Shown here one piece after another: positions 34,076 to 44,850 of a DNA stretch of 64,000 bases; the stretch's first letter is position 1, and each line of letters opens with the position of its first letter. This DNA is from Drechmeria coniospora (lineage: Eukaryota; Ascomycota; Sordariomycetes; Hypocreales; Ophiocordycipitaceae): the NCBI RefSeq assembly GCF_001625195.1, contig NC_054390.1, positions 6,855,222 through 6,919,221 of the forward strand. The letters are read 5' to 3'. The position numbers were made by a program, and so were the translations under genes. The notes below the pieces were generated by a model that did no database searches, had not been told where the DNA came from, and was given only the letters and a program-made list of their open reading frames with translations.

Positions 34076-34729
34076 CTGCCAAGTCTAGCATGCTGCGGTG
34101 GCAGAGTGGTGGCAGTGGCACCCGTCTCGGTAGCGAGCATTCGCTTTCGCATTAATACCGCTCGCTTGACTTCCCTTGCTACTTTTCTTCCTTCTCTCCT
34201 CTCCTTCCTTTCTCCCCTCTCCGTCCTTCCTTCCTCTCTCCCCTCCCCTCCCTCCCCTCTCCTTCCTTGCTCTCCTCAATTCCTTCCCTTCCGCCCTCGG
34301 CTACGCCTGCCGCCTTCCTGTCTCTGTCTTGGTCCCTTCCTGCTTGATCCGGCGAGTGTCGAGCACAGACCACCCCGATCACCGTCGAGGAGGGAATTGG
34401 CCGCCTCCGCCTCTCACCTCCTTCTCGCCTCTCATCTCTTTCTCGCCCCTCACCTCGTCATCGCCCCATCGTCGTGCGTGCGTCCAACCGATCCGACACG
34501 CATCGCAGCCGGCGTCGTTTTCGGCCTCGGCCTCGGCTTCGGCTTCGGCATCCCGCCTGTCAGCGCCACCTCGGAAGAGCCGCCGCGGCCACTCCCATCG
34601 CTGTCGCCGCCGCTAGCGCCGCCGCCGGCGCGTGGCCCCATCGCTCCCAGCAGCAGCAGCGCACCCAGCCATCTCCGCTCCTCGACCAAGCACCCCACAT
34701 TCTCAACGTCATCACCGTCGACGGCCTTT

Positions 34730-34731
<2 letters not shown>

Positions 34732-34764
<33 letters not shown>

Positions 34765-34765
34765 C
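34732..34765. repeat. (CAG)n tract in the otubain leader
   Basis: About ten uninterrupted CAG triplets end 13 bp before the chosen ATG at 34778. They are in frame with it and would encode poly-Gln if translation started upstream. Confidence 0.9.
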
Positions 34766-34777
34766 CCGCGCGCTCCC

Positions 34778-36272
34778 ATGGAGGAGCCCAACGACCTGGC
34801 CGCTCAGCATGAGGCGGCCAAGGACTACCAGCCCGCTCTCGAGGTTCGACCGCCTCCCCTCCCGCAGCCGTCGCCGAAGCCGGTCGAGCACGCGCTGACG
34901 GACAGGACGTGATGACGCGAGCAGGGTCCCCCGGTAGGCGAGAAGACGACCAGCGACGCCATCACGCACGAGTATGCCAAGGCGGATCCCGTCTACGTCG
35001 AGAAGACGGTGGTGAGTCGGCAGCCCCGCAGTCGTCGCCGCCGGTCCTGACGCCCGCGGCAGGCGCTGCCACAGACGTACTCGCACTACCGGCCCATCCA
35101 GGGCGACGGCAACTGCGGCTGGCGAGGTGCGTACTCATCCGAGCCGTCGCCGTCGGCGGAGCTCGCGTCCGAAGCCTAGCCGCCAGACTGACAGCCCAGC
35201 CATCGGCTTCTCCTACTTTGAGAAGCTCGTCGAGGCTGGCGACAGCGACCGCATCGGCGGCGAGGTGGCGCGCCTCATGAGCCTCAACCACACGCTGTCG
35301 ACGGTCGGCGGCTACAGCTACTTCGAGGACTGGGCCGACGAGATGACGGGCCTGCTGCGCGAGCTCGCCGCCATCGTGACCGACGGGCCCGCCGCCCACG
35401 GCCTGCTTCTCCAGCGCTGGAACGACGCGGCCGTCGAGGGAGGGCTCATCTACTACCTACGCCTGCTCGCCGCCACCTACCTCAAGGCCAACGCGTCTAC
35501 GTACGACCCCTTCGTGCCCGACGGCCAGGGCGTCCAGGCCTACTGCAGCCAGTCGGTGGAGCTCGTCAACCGCGAGATCGAGCACCTCGGCATCGTGGCC
35601 CTCGCCAACATCCTCCTGAAGCCGGCCGGCATCGCCCTCGAGATCGCCTACCTCGACCGCAGCCCCGGCGGCCGCGTCAACAACCACCGCTTCGCCGACG
35701 AGGGCGAGCAGGTCATCTACCTGCTCTACCGCCCGGACCACTACGACATCCTCTACCGCGCCCCCGCCGCCCGGCCCGTGGCGATGCAGGTCAGGAGCCT
35801 CTCGCACGACGTGCGCATCGCGCCCAGCAGCGCCAGCCTCGCCGCCTACTCGTCCCTCGACCTCGACGTGCTCGCCATGATCCCCGGCTTCACGGCCGTC
35901 GTGCCACTCATGGCAATGCCGACGCCCGAAGGCCCCGAGGCCGAGCCCTTGGCGCCGACGGACGGCGCGAGCCCGTGGCCGCCGACGTTCCTCGACGGCC
36001 CGCCGACACCGGTGCCGCCGCTCGCCACCACCTCGGTCCTCGCCCGATGCCCCCTCGAGGCGCCGGCCTGCCCGATCCGCTTCAGCCCCGTCCAGCTCGA
36101 GTACGACGAGTCCAACGGCGGCTTCGGCGAGGCCAACTTCCAGGCGAAGACGAGCGCCTTCAAGAACAGCGTCTGGAACCGCGCCCACTACGGCAACTCG
36201 CACTTTCACCCCGAGGAGTGGACGCCCCTCGACGAAGACAAGGGGAAGAGGCGGAGGGCCAAGGACGCGTGA
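34778..36272 (+). CDS. Otubain-type deubiquitinase (OTU, peptidase C65)
   Basis: Four exons (34778-34843, 34925-35011, 35063-35126, 35200-36272) encode 429 residues. The OTU catalytic core is explicit: IQGDGNCGWRAIGFSYFEKL holds Asp66 and the nucleophile Cys69, and YRPDHYDILY holds His253. Between them lie the peptidase C65 helices, including TVGGYSYFEDW and the block around YCSQSVELVNREIEHLGIVAL. The protein should cleave ubiquitin chains (otubains favour Lys48) in cytosol or nucleus. A Pro-rich linker (about 300-350) leads to a C-terminal tail with FQAKTSAFKNSVWNRAHYGN and a basic end (KGKRRRAKDA). The frame stays open 672 nt upstream through a poly-CAG tract, but that part is pyrimidine-rich leader, so the first ATG after the tract was chosen. 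Confidence 0.9.
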
Positions 36273-38827
36273 GCGGCCGCCGAGCGTGACGACCGCTTGC
36301 CGCCGAGCAGGGGCGGCAGGGACCGTGGCGGACGGACGAGGCATCGACTCAACGTCGCATTGCCGCGGCAAGAGACGGCCATCCGCCCATGGCCGCCGCG
36401 GACGCGTCGTCGCCCGCCGGCGACCCCGCGGCATTCGTCGAGCACGAGCGGCGAGAGGCGGCCGGCCGGTGGGCGGCGGACGTGACGCGGGCGGCGAGCG
36501 ACCGTCGTGGACACACCATGCGTGTCGGGAACTCGGCGGAGGAGGCGGCACGTGCGTGCTCGAGGGTAGCCAATCATGCATGGGGCAGCCGAATGAACCG
36601 AATGATCTCGTGCTCTTTCTCGCCGTGCTCGTGGCCGCACGCCAAGCAGCGACGGATGGGAAATGCGCGGCCAGTCATGGCAGGAGGACCGCGCACAACG
36701 GCGGCGCCGTGACTTTTGATCCCACCTGCAGATACGATTGCGTATCCGCTCTTGCATGGGTGCATTTGCTCCCGCGGAGGCCTGGTGCGTTGCTGCCCGG
36801 GGCATCGTCGCCCGTTCTCGAAGCGCCCGCACGAGCGGGCACAAACGCCGTCGGCAGCGGTTGCATGGGACGGACGCGAGCGTGGGCATGCGCATGCGGG
36901 GCAGGTCGGTCGGCCGGGTCCATCGAATCCATCCATCACTTCATGACGGCCCCGCACGCGAAAGGAAGCTCCAAAGTCGCCAAGCTGAACCTGAACGGGT
37001 CGGCGAACGGGTGACAAGAACAGCGGGCACGTCAAACGCGCCGCGGGCGTGTGCTTGGACGCCCGAGGCCGCACGCCGTCATGATGGCTCGATGCGTGTA
37101 AAAATAGCATGCATTAGGAATAGGCACGGGCACATGGGACATGGCACGAGCAGCCACCGTTACCCCGCAGTCCCGTACCCGTCCGAGTCGTTCAAGGACG
37201 GCTGCGGCCCGCTCGCGTAAGTACGTGCGTCCTCGCGGCCCTGGAGATGGAGGAGGTCGCCGAACTGGCATGGGGCCAAGGCCATGGCCGCTGCCCCCTA
37301 CCCGCTCGCCCGCGGAGGGGATTCTGATCGTGAGGCGGAGCCGATTCGCTTCTTCGCCGACGACAGGACGTCGGGCTAGCCCGAGACACCGAGATGGCGC
37401 GCGCCCGTTGGTGGCACGGGGGAGGGCCATGCACCCGCGAGGATACGGCGGGCAACGCGGGCATGAGGTTTCTTGGCGGCCCCGAGGCGCCAGCGTCGGT
37501 CTCCCGAGGAGGCGGGGACCACGAGGGGGTTGCGATGGGACGAGATGGGATGCGACGAGGAGGCGGGCTGTGACGGGACGGGATGCAACGAGTTGGCTCG
37601 AGAGGGGAGTTGCGGCGGCGGCGGCGGCGGCGGCGGTGGTGACGACGAGACTGCGAGACTCGGCTAGACAAAGGCCGGCGGCGACTGTCGACAAGTGCCG
37701 GGAAGCGACGGAATGGGGGTGGGGCGGCCGGCAGCGTTCAGCCGCGGCCTGCTGCTGCTGGCCACTGGGCGGGCAGGCGCTCCACCGCATCGGAGCACCA
37801 TCCATCGCCCTGGCCCTCAGCTTAGCCGACGGACGGGTGAGGGAAGCGCGGGGACGGAGACGGAGGAGGCGAATGCGGATTGGAAGATGCGAGAGGAGAG
37901 CTGCATGGCAAGTACATGTACCGTCATGTACGTACCCGCTCCTAGCGCACACCACCGCATACCTGCGAACGTGCCGAGAGGTGCGAGGGAGACGAGGTAC
38001 TTGTGCATGTACTCGGTACCCGCACAAGTACCTGTACACCGAACGCACGCACGTGTACTTGCGCCGTACCGTGCCCGAGCACCTGCGGCGTTCGTCGTGC
38101 ACCTAGGGGCAGGTGCGGCCAGCAGGCGATTCGTCGCGCACGTGGGTACCGGCGGCGGGTGGGCAGGTACTCGGTACGGCACCCCGTAACCCGTCAAGGT
38201 ACCTCGTCGCTCGCGCTACTTCAGCGGGCGTGCGACGAGCCGCAGCGGCCAAGGTACACATGCGCTCGAACCCAAGCGGGCTGGTAGCTGGACGAAGCGT
38301 CCTCGGTACTCCGTACATGCCTGCGCGCCACCAGCACCTGCCTGTGCTCGACCCGGCATTAGCCTCACACGCCGTCGCTGTACCTACCCGTGGCCGACGC
38401 CTGATGGCCCGTCTGGGACAGAGCAACCGGGAACGTTCATATCAACCACCGTCGCCCGCCCTTCCTGGCCTGATTCGATCGCTGCCCGCTCGCTCCCTTG
38501 CTCACCCGACCGTCTCGAGCTGGTCCCCGCCTCCAGCTTTCCCACCTCCGGCTTCCCACCTCCGGCTTCCCATCTCCGGATTCTCGACTCGATCGTGCCA
38601 GCAGCCGGCTCGCTCCTTCGCCCTCCTCGCCTGTCGGCCACCTCGCCTCGACCTCGACCTTCTCACCTCGTCCGCCTCCCCGCCTGCCTCTCCCCGCCTC
38701 GAGCGTCCCCTCTGACAGCGTCCTCCCTGCCGTTTCCCCAGAGCCAACGCTCTTCCTCCCTCGTGAGCCTCCAGCTTCGGGGCTCCCGGCGCCTGGCATT
38801 CGCGACGACGCCTGGCCGCTCACCAGC
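36273..38827. other. Intergenic, GC-rich, with GTAC patch
   Basis: About 2.5 kb without a recognisable gene. It has a GGC repeat (37613-37637) and a GTAC-rich patch (37905-38320). ORFs of up to 356 codons occur on both strands only because GC-rich DNA has few stops. Confidence 0.45.
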
Positions 38828-40175
38828 ATGGCACCGCCTCAGACCGTGCCGTCTCCGCCGCGCCGGCGCAGCGCGGATCGATCGGCCGGCACCCTCACCG
38901 CCGCCGCCGCCGCTGCCGAGTCCCGCCGCATGGCCGTCCTGCACGAGCTGTTCATGCTTTGCCTCGACGGCCGCCTCATGGCCGCCCGCCTTCCCATCGA
39001 CCGGCCGCAGCCGAAGCGCAAGTACACCGCGACGCAGCTGACGCCATCCTCGTCCTCACCATCGTCCTCGTCCATCTCGTCCTTCTCGGCCGCCCGTTCG
39101 GCCGCCGTCCCCGACCCCGGCTACGCGTCGGTGTCGACCTCGGCCTCGGCGTCGATAGAGGAGCCGACGACGACCAACGGCTTCCGCATCCTCGACATCG
39201 GTGCCGGCAACGGTCTGTGGGCCGTCCAGGTCGCCCGCCGCTACCCCTCGGCCAGCGTCCTCGGCATCGACGTCTCGCCCGCCCTGTTCCCGAGCTCGGT
39301 GCCCTCCAACTGCAGCTTTGACGTCCTCGACGCCTCGAACCCGGACAGCTGGTCTCCCGACCGCACCTTTGACTTCATCCACATGCGCAACCTCATCGGA
39401 GGCGGCATCCACTCCTTCCAATCGCTCCTCGCCCTCGCCTTTGCCCACCTGCGGCCCGGCGGCCAGGTCGAGTTCACCGAAGTCCGCCCGCGCTTCTTCT
39501 CCGTCGCCGAGGTGCAACCCCAGCCTCGGCAGCCGAGGGAAGGCGACGGGGAAGGCGGCGACGAGGCCGACAAGGAGGCCGACGAGGAGGCCGACGCCGG
39601 TGGCGACGCCAAGGGGGCAGGCGAGGGCAAGATGGGCGCCGCCTACGAAGAGTACATTCGCGCGTGGACCGACGTCGCCACCGAGCTCCATCTCGAGTTT
39701 GACCCAACACCCAACGTCTGCGGCTGGCTCGCCGAGCTCGGCGCCCAGGTCGTCAGCGAGCGCTCCGACTGGCTGCCGGTGCGGCCGTGGGGAGGCGACG
39801 CCATCCAGCGACGCAAGGGCGAGCTCGTCCAGGAGATGCTGACCACCGGGCTCGAGCACTGGTCCATCATGATGTTTGGCAAGGCCGGCTGGGCCGAGGC
39901 CGACACGCGTGCCTTGCTCGAGCGTGTCCGTTGCGACGTCAAGAACCCGGGGGTGCGGAGCTACGTCAAGATGTGAGTGCCTCTGCCCTTGCGCCGTGCA
40001 CCCATCCGCATTCCATTCCTCTTTTCGTCCCAATTCCCCCTTTCCTCCCGTGTACAACCGGACGCTGACGGGAGGCAGATCCTACATCACGGCCAAGAAG
40101 CCACTGCACGACGACGACGACGACGACGACGACGGTGGCGGCGAAGCCAAGGCCGGCTGTGGCAAGGACGAGTAG
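38828..40175 (+). CDS. Class I SAM-dependent methyltransferase
   Basis: Exons 38828-39972 and 40079-40175, joined by a 106-nt phase-2 intron, give 413 residues. SAM-binding motif I is ILDIGAGNGLWAVQVA (121-136), followed by VLGIDVSP with the acidic ribose-binding residue. FDFIHMRNLIGG and LRPGGQVEFTEV are the later Rossmann motifs. This pattern matches the fungal Methyltransf_23 group that includes LaeA-like regulators; substrate and role are unknown. Oddities are a Ser/Ala-rich insert before the domain (72-112), an acidic repeat-like insert (about 239-268) between strands, and a run of eight Asp near the C-terminus from a GAC repeat. The frame is open upstream to 38498, but that region reads as low-complexity leader. 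Confidence 0.85.
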
Positions 40176-40328
40176 GCGGCGCCGCGAAAGCGGCTCGCGT
40201 GCTGCCGCCGACGGAGCGCAGGGAGGGCAGGGAGCCGGAGGGGGGGTTTGGGGGCATCAACGGACGATCATATATTACATTACATTGGACTATACATGGC
40301 GCTCGCCCGAGGCATCCATCTCCCTTCG
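40176..40328. other. Convergent 3' ends of two genes
   Basis: The methyltransferase (plus) and the glutamine-synthetase-like gene (minus) end tail to tail only 153 bp apart, so their 3' UTRs probably overlap. Confidence 0.6.
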
Positions 40329-41923
40329 CTACACCGTCTCTATATAACGCTTCATTTCCCTGTATCTCGTTAGCCTCCGTTGCGCCAGCCGTTCGTCGGC
40401 CGCCGTGCACGTACCAGTCCGTGACGGCCTCGTCAAAGAGGCGCACCTCGTTCTCGCGCGTGCCGCCAAAGTGGTCGACGAAGTCGTCGCCAAAGACTTC
40501 GCGCGCGATGCTGTCCTTGCTCGTGAAGCGTGCCGTGGCCTCGCGCAGGCTCTTGGCCAGGCGCTCGCCGAGGTCGGCCTTGCCGCCGACGCTCTGGCCC
40601 ATGGCGAGCGGCGGGCACGGTATGGCGAGCTTCTTCTCGACGCCGCGCCAGCCGCAGCCGAGGATGGCGGCCAGGACGAGGTGCGGGTTCGTGTCGGCAC
40701 CGGGGACGCGGACCTCGAACCGGGTGGCGCCCGGCTTCGACGTCGGCGGTGAGATGATGCGGATCGAGGCGGCGCGGTGCTCGAACCCCCACGAGACGGT
40801 GACGGGGGCCCAAAAGTTCTCGACGAGCCGCTTGTACGAGTTGATGGTCGGCGCGAGGATGGGCATAATGTCGGGCAGGCCGACGAGCAGACCGGCGAGG
40901 AAGTGGCGTCCCAAGTCGGACAGGCCGGCGACGTCTCTCCATTCGGCCCCGTCGTCGAGCGTGTCGCGCGCCAGCAGGTTCTTGCCGTCACCGTCGACGA
41001 GCGATATGTGCATGTGGCCGCTGTTGCCGGGCAGGCCCTGCTTGGGCTTCGCCATGAAGCAGGGGGTGACGCCGTGGTCGACGCCGACGCTCTTGACGAC
41101 GTACTTGAAGAGGCTCGCCCGGTCGGCCATCTCGCCGACCTCGCCGAACTCGAGGGCCGCCTCGTAGACGCCCGGACCCGACTCGGTGTGCCAGCCCTCG
41201 ACGTCGCACGAGAACTTGGCGCACGAGTGGTAGACGTCGTAGTACCAGTCCTTGTTGTGGACCGGGCGCGTCAGCGAGTAGCCGAACATGCCCTCGGTGA
41301 GCGCCGGAAGCTGGTGCGGCGGGTTTTGCTGCAGGAAGGCGGCGGGCGAGCTCTCCGAGTTTGGGGCCCTGAATGTGTAGAATTCGTACTCGGCTGCCGA
41401 TCGATTTGACCTTAAGCGTTAGCCAGCGCGCGCGGCAAGGAAAGGAGCCCGACTCGACTCGACTCGGCTCGAATCGAATCGACTCGGGCATCGGAGGCGA
41501 CCCACCTCCGGCCATGGCGCCGTACCCCTGGGTCTGGAGCTTCCTGAGCTGGGTGCGCAGCAGGCCGCGGGGGCAGGCCGCTATCGGCTTCTTCGTCTCG
41601 GGGTCGACGAAGCTGACGAGGAAGAAGGGCACGTTCTTCTCCCACGGTATGCGACGGAAGGTGGAGAGGTCGGGGATGGCGAGGATGTCGCGGTAGCCGT
41701 TCGCCGCGTTGGACACGCTGAGCTCGCGCAGGTAGGTCTGGTCGTGCATGTCCCAGCCGAAGATGACGGAGCAGAAGCCGAAGCCTGCCTCGGCGATGGA
41801 GAGGAACTTTTTCCTCGAGATGACCTTGCCGCGCAGGATGCCGTCGACGTCGACGCCGGCGACCTTGACGCAGGCGTCATGCTCGAGGAGCTCGCGGAGG
41901 GAGTCGAGCTTGACGGTCGGCAT
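40329..41923 (-). CDS. Type I glutamine synthetase-like enzyme
   Basis: Three exons on the minus strand (41923-41506, 41393-40415, 40359-40329) encode 475 residues. The last exon supplies only the ending EMKRYIETV, typical of the family. Visible GS features are HTESGPGVYEAAL (208-220, metal-binding Glu), GNSGHMHISL (262-271, the counterpart of the ATP/metal His loop), APTINSYKRL (320-329) and RFEVRVPGADTNPH (364-377). It belongs to the GSI-like group related to the C-terminal half of the developmental protein FluG, here without the amidohydrolase half. Members ligate ammonia or amines to glutamate-like acids; the true substrate is unknown. Cytosolic, no targeting signal. The start follows a 5' leader of CGTGAC repeats. 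Confidence 0.88.
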
Positions 41924-41934
41924 CGTGCTGCGTG

Positions 41935-41976
41935 ATTGTGGCCGTGACCGCGACCGTGACCGTGACCGTGATCGAG
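41935..41976. repeat. CGTGAC hexanucleotide repeat
   Basis: Several imperfect CGTGAC copies just upstream of the glutamine-synthetase-like start codon, probably within its 5' UTR. Confidence 0.8.
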
Positions 41977-42002
41977 GCGTCCCTTCCAAAGGGGCCGTTC
42001 GA

Positions 42003-42215
42003 ACGAGGGGCTGATGAGCGGATGGATGGATGGACGAATGAATGGATAAATGGAGGAGGGAAAGGACGGAGGTGATGATGGATGCCTGGGCGATGGACGG
42101 TGCGAGGATGGATGGGACGGATGGACGGATGGACGGCAGGATGGACGGATCGATAGGTAGCTGAGATGGATGGAGAAGAAGCACGCGCGAGCCTGGACGG
42201 ATGGATGCCGAAACG
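42003..42215. repeat. GATG/GGAC degenerate repeats
   Basis: Clusters of GGATGGAC and GATGGATG words across about 200 bp in the promoter of the glutamine-synthetase-like gene. Confidence 0.75.
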
Positions 42216-43930
42216 AATGCCAACGATGAAACGCACCAAGGACGAAACGGAGGATGCGCGATGGAGGCGAATCGTCGCTTGTCGCGTTGGAAACGGACCC
42301 GAGGTAACGGCGGAAACGGACAAGGAGGACGAGGAGGGAAAGCCAAGTCGTTGGCGCGGCTCCGTCGAGCTCTAGCGCGGGTACTCTGCAAGTACCTCCA
42401 TTCTTTGCATGGGCTCCGTAATACTGGCCATCTGGCCAACGGCGTGCTCCGCCGAATTTGTCGCCCAACGTCCCGCGCGCCAGTCCGTTGACTAAGTCCT
42501 GTAAGTAGGCGAGGTGGGCGCTGGTGGGGAGCAGGCCAGGGGCGTCCAAGGGGGTCAACGGGGCGAGCAGCAGTGGCGAGCCTCGTGCCGGATCGGTCCG
42601 CGGGGTTCCGAGCTCGGAATAAATGTGGCCCGCATCCCGACTCGCTCACCTTCCATCCGCCAAGCGTGCCCTGGGGAGTACAGTACGCCCACCAACGCCG
42701 CGCTGTAATACTCCGAACCCTGCCTGGTTTTGTCTCGGCTCAAGCAGCGGCGGCGGCGGCAGCGTGCGTGATCGCGTCATACGCATGATGTGTTCCATGG
42801 ATGAGGGAGCGCCGCCCATCTTCCCCAGCAGGCGCCGTCCCGGGCGTCCAGGCCGTCCCGTGCCGTCACGGGTTGGGTGCGCTTGGGTGTGAGCCAGACG
42901 CTGCGGATGAGTCCCGGGATGGAAACGTCCTGCTTGAGCGGCGCACCGAAGTGCCTGTGAACGTGGCCCTCGGCTGGCATTCACCCCTTGCCCAGCTTCT
43001 TGCCCCGTCTCACGGGGACGCCGTCGCTCCCGTTCTCGACGCGTGCGTTTTGATGCGATGCGCTCGCTTGTTGCCATAGCATCCGACGTTGATGACGCCG
43101 AGGGACAACGTGCGGCCCACGGCAGAAGCCCGTCGCCCTTGCCGAGAGGAGGGATCGACGGGGCGACGAGGGGACGAGGATGGATCATCGACGCCGCCAC
43201 GTGCCACGCCGAATGAATGGTCGGGGGGGTCTGGCGGCATGAAGCTGCCAGGCTGGTGCTGGCGGCAGGGGTAAGGAGAGGCGGGTGGTGGGTCGAATCG
43301 AAACGAATCAACTGCCGAGAGTCCTAGGGCTTGGATGCAGGAGGGACGGGGGAGGGGGGGGCGGGAGGGAGGGTTTCCCGTGCAATCATGTAGCCGACTT
43401 GCACGCTCGTAGCCCGACGGCTCTCTGTCAACCCTCGCTGACGGGTGCCGATGAACGGACGATGATGCTGCTACCAGGACGTTGTGCCCTTTTCCGGTCA
43501 ATCTTTCCCAGCTGTCGCAAGTTCTGTCCCATTTCACGGGCGAAAACAGAGCGAGATCGACAATCGCTCTCGCGTCATGCGAAGTCAGGTGCCATGTCTG
43601 ATGTAGGATACATGTCGAATCGGTTCATGTCACTGGAAAGCTGACGTTCCCACGTCGAAGTCGAGTCGGCCGAGGGGCTGCACCGGCGCAGGAGTACTCG
43701 GCACGTTCATCTTACCCCTGCCAGGCGTCACGGCACCGCGCTCCAGCACGGTAAATGCCCTGTCGCTTGCAAGCATCGCCGACCTCCCAGCACTTGGCTA
43801 CGCTCGTGCAGATTGCTCAGGATGGACCGTCTTGCCCTGCACGGCCATACGATGCGGTGTTTAGGAATCGATCAGGCGAGAGGTGAACGTGACATCGCAT
43901 TCTTCCGCCGGCCTGTGGGCTGCTCCGACA
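42216..43930. other. Intergenic, nothing recognised
   Basis: Holds a short CGG repeat (about 42744-42765) and a G-rich tract (43346-43378). ORFs on both strands lack family resemblance. Confidence 0.45.
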
Positions 43931-44850
43931 TTATACGGGAATCATGGTCAGCGGCTCTTCGGATACGAAGACGGGAGGCCTGATCTCTGCCTGATCCCTG
44001 TCCTCCTCGTCAACTTTCGCTTCCAGAACAGAGCCAATCTGTTTTCTCTGGCCAAAGGTCGAAATCTGCTTCGGATCGACCATCAGCACCCTTTCGGCCG
44101 AAAATTGCGGAAGAATGTGGTGGTGCAAGGAAAAGCCAGTCTTGGATGAACCTGGCCCGAAAAGAAAAGCCTGTCGCGCACCGTCGAAGACGTCATGCTC
44201 GTCAATAATGCCGTCGACGCTGCCGTTTGTAAGCCGGCACGGGAGTGCCAGCAGGAGGCACGAAATATTCCAACCGGTGTCTACAAAAATATTGCAATGG
44301 TCAAGGTCGGCCAACTGCAGGAGAAATGAACGGTACCGACCCTCTGGTACGATGCACCGGCGCATGACTGTTCGCAGCCGTGCCCCGATCGTCATTTGTG
44401 CTTGTGCGTCCTCGTACTGTCTCGTACCGCATGGGGGTCACGGAGCAAATGATTTTCATGCAGGGTCAGCATGTCGGGGCCAAAATAATCCGTCGTCTGG
44501 TACGGCTGGCGGATGGGATCATGTGCCTCGTGCCGCTATTCTCGAAAAGAAGCATGGTCCATGTCGGCGGTCGGTTGCGTTGCCATGCGAAACGGCAGCA
44601 TTGCTGGTGTCGAATCGAAAGGAGCCGATGCACGGCTGCGGCAGAGGAGCCAGCGATAGCATGATGCGTGACATGCTCCGGAACTGGCGAGCTCGTCGGT
44701 CAGCACAGGCCACGTGCAGGCGCCAAGTCAGCGAGTGCATCTGGCCGGTCTCGGGGCCAACATTCTGCAACAGCATGCAGGCAGTGCCGATGGCAGGTAC
44801 CGACGCGTCGTGACAGTATTTCGAGAGCGAGGGGTAGCAAAAGATGCGGT
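43931..44850 (-). pseudogene. Degraded APH-like kinase pseudogene
   Basis: On the minus strand, fragments line up in the order expected of fungal APH-like proteins. They are FRSMSRIMLSLAPLPQPCIG (about 44700-44630), TTDYFGPDMLTLHENHLLRD (about 44510-44440), then in another frame FLLQLADLDHCNIFVDTGWN (about 44335-44270) and RLTNGSVDGI (about 44240). The catalytic-loop equivalent is LADLDHCNIFVD. The segment after WNISCL, where the metal-binding Asp is expected, is lost, and at least two frame changes and a truncation follow. Identity is by recalled family pattern. It is a different subfamily from the intact gene at 22544, so probably not a recent copy. Confidence 0.6.

Larger units (their letters stand above)
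29204..34777. other. Long gene-poor stretch with low-complexity DNA
   Basis: About 5.6 kb without a supported gene. It contains a CTC/CTT microsatellite (32370-32475), a GTAC-rich patch (about 32985-33560), CAG-type repeats (34015-34075) and a pyrimidine-rich stretch (34185-34290) before the otubain gene. Many ORFs of 60-280 codons occur on both strands, but all are low-complexity or mutually overlapping. A spliced gene with short exons could be missed here. Confidence 0.45.

Noticed and set aside
36286..38715. Several ORFs of 200-356 codons on both strands
   Set aside because: GC-rich non-coding DNA with few stops; Arg/Pro/Ala-rich, mutually overlapping, no recognisable domain.
38498..38827. 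Upstream extension of the methyltransferase
   Set aside because: Ser/Pro/Leu-rich leader-like sequence. The ATG at 38828 gives a compact N-terminus before the domain.
40988..42649. 553-codon minus-strand ORF
   Set aside because: It reads through intron 1 of the glutamine-synthetase-like gene in the wrong frame and into its repeat-rich promoter.
44115..44813. 232-codon plus-strand ORF
   Set aside because: It is antisense to the ordered APH-like pseudogene fragments and has no family resemblance itself.
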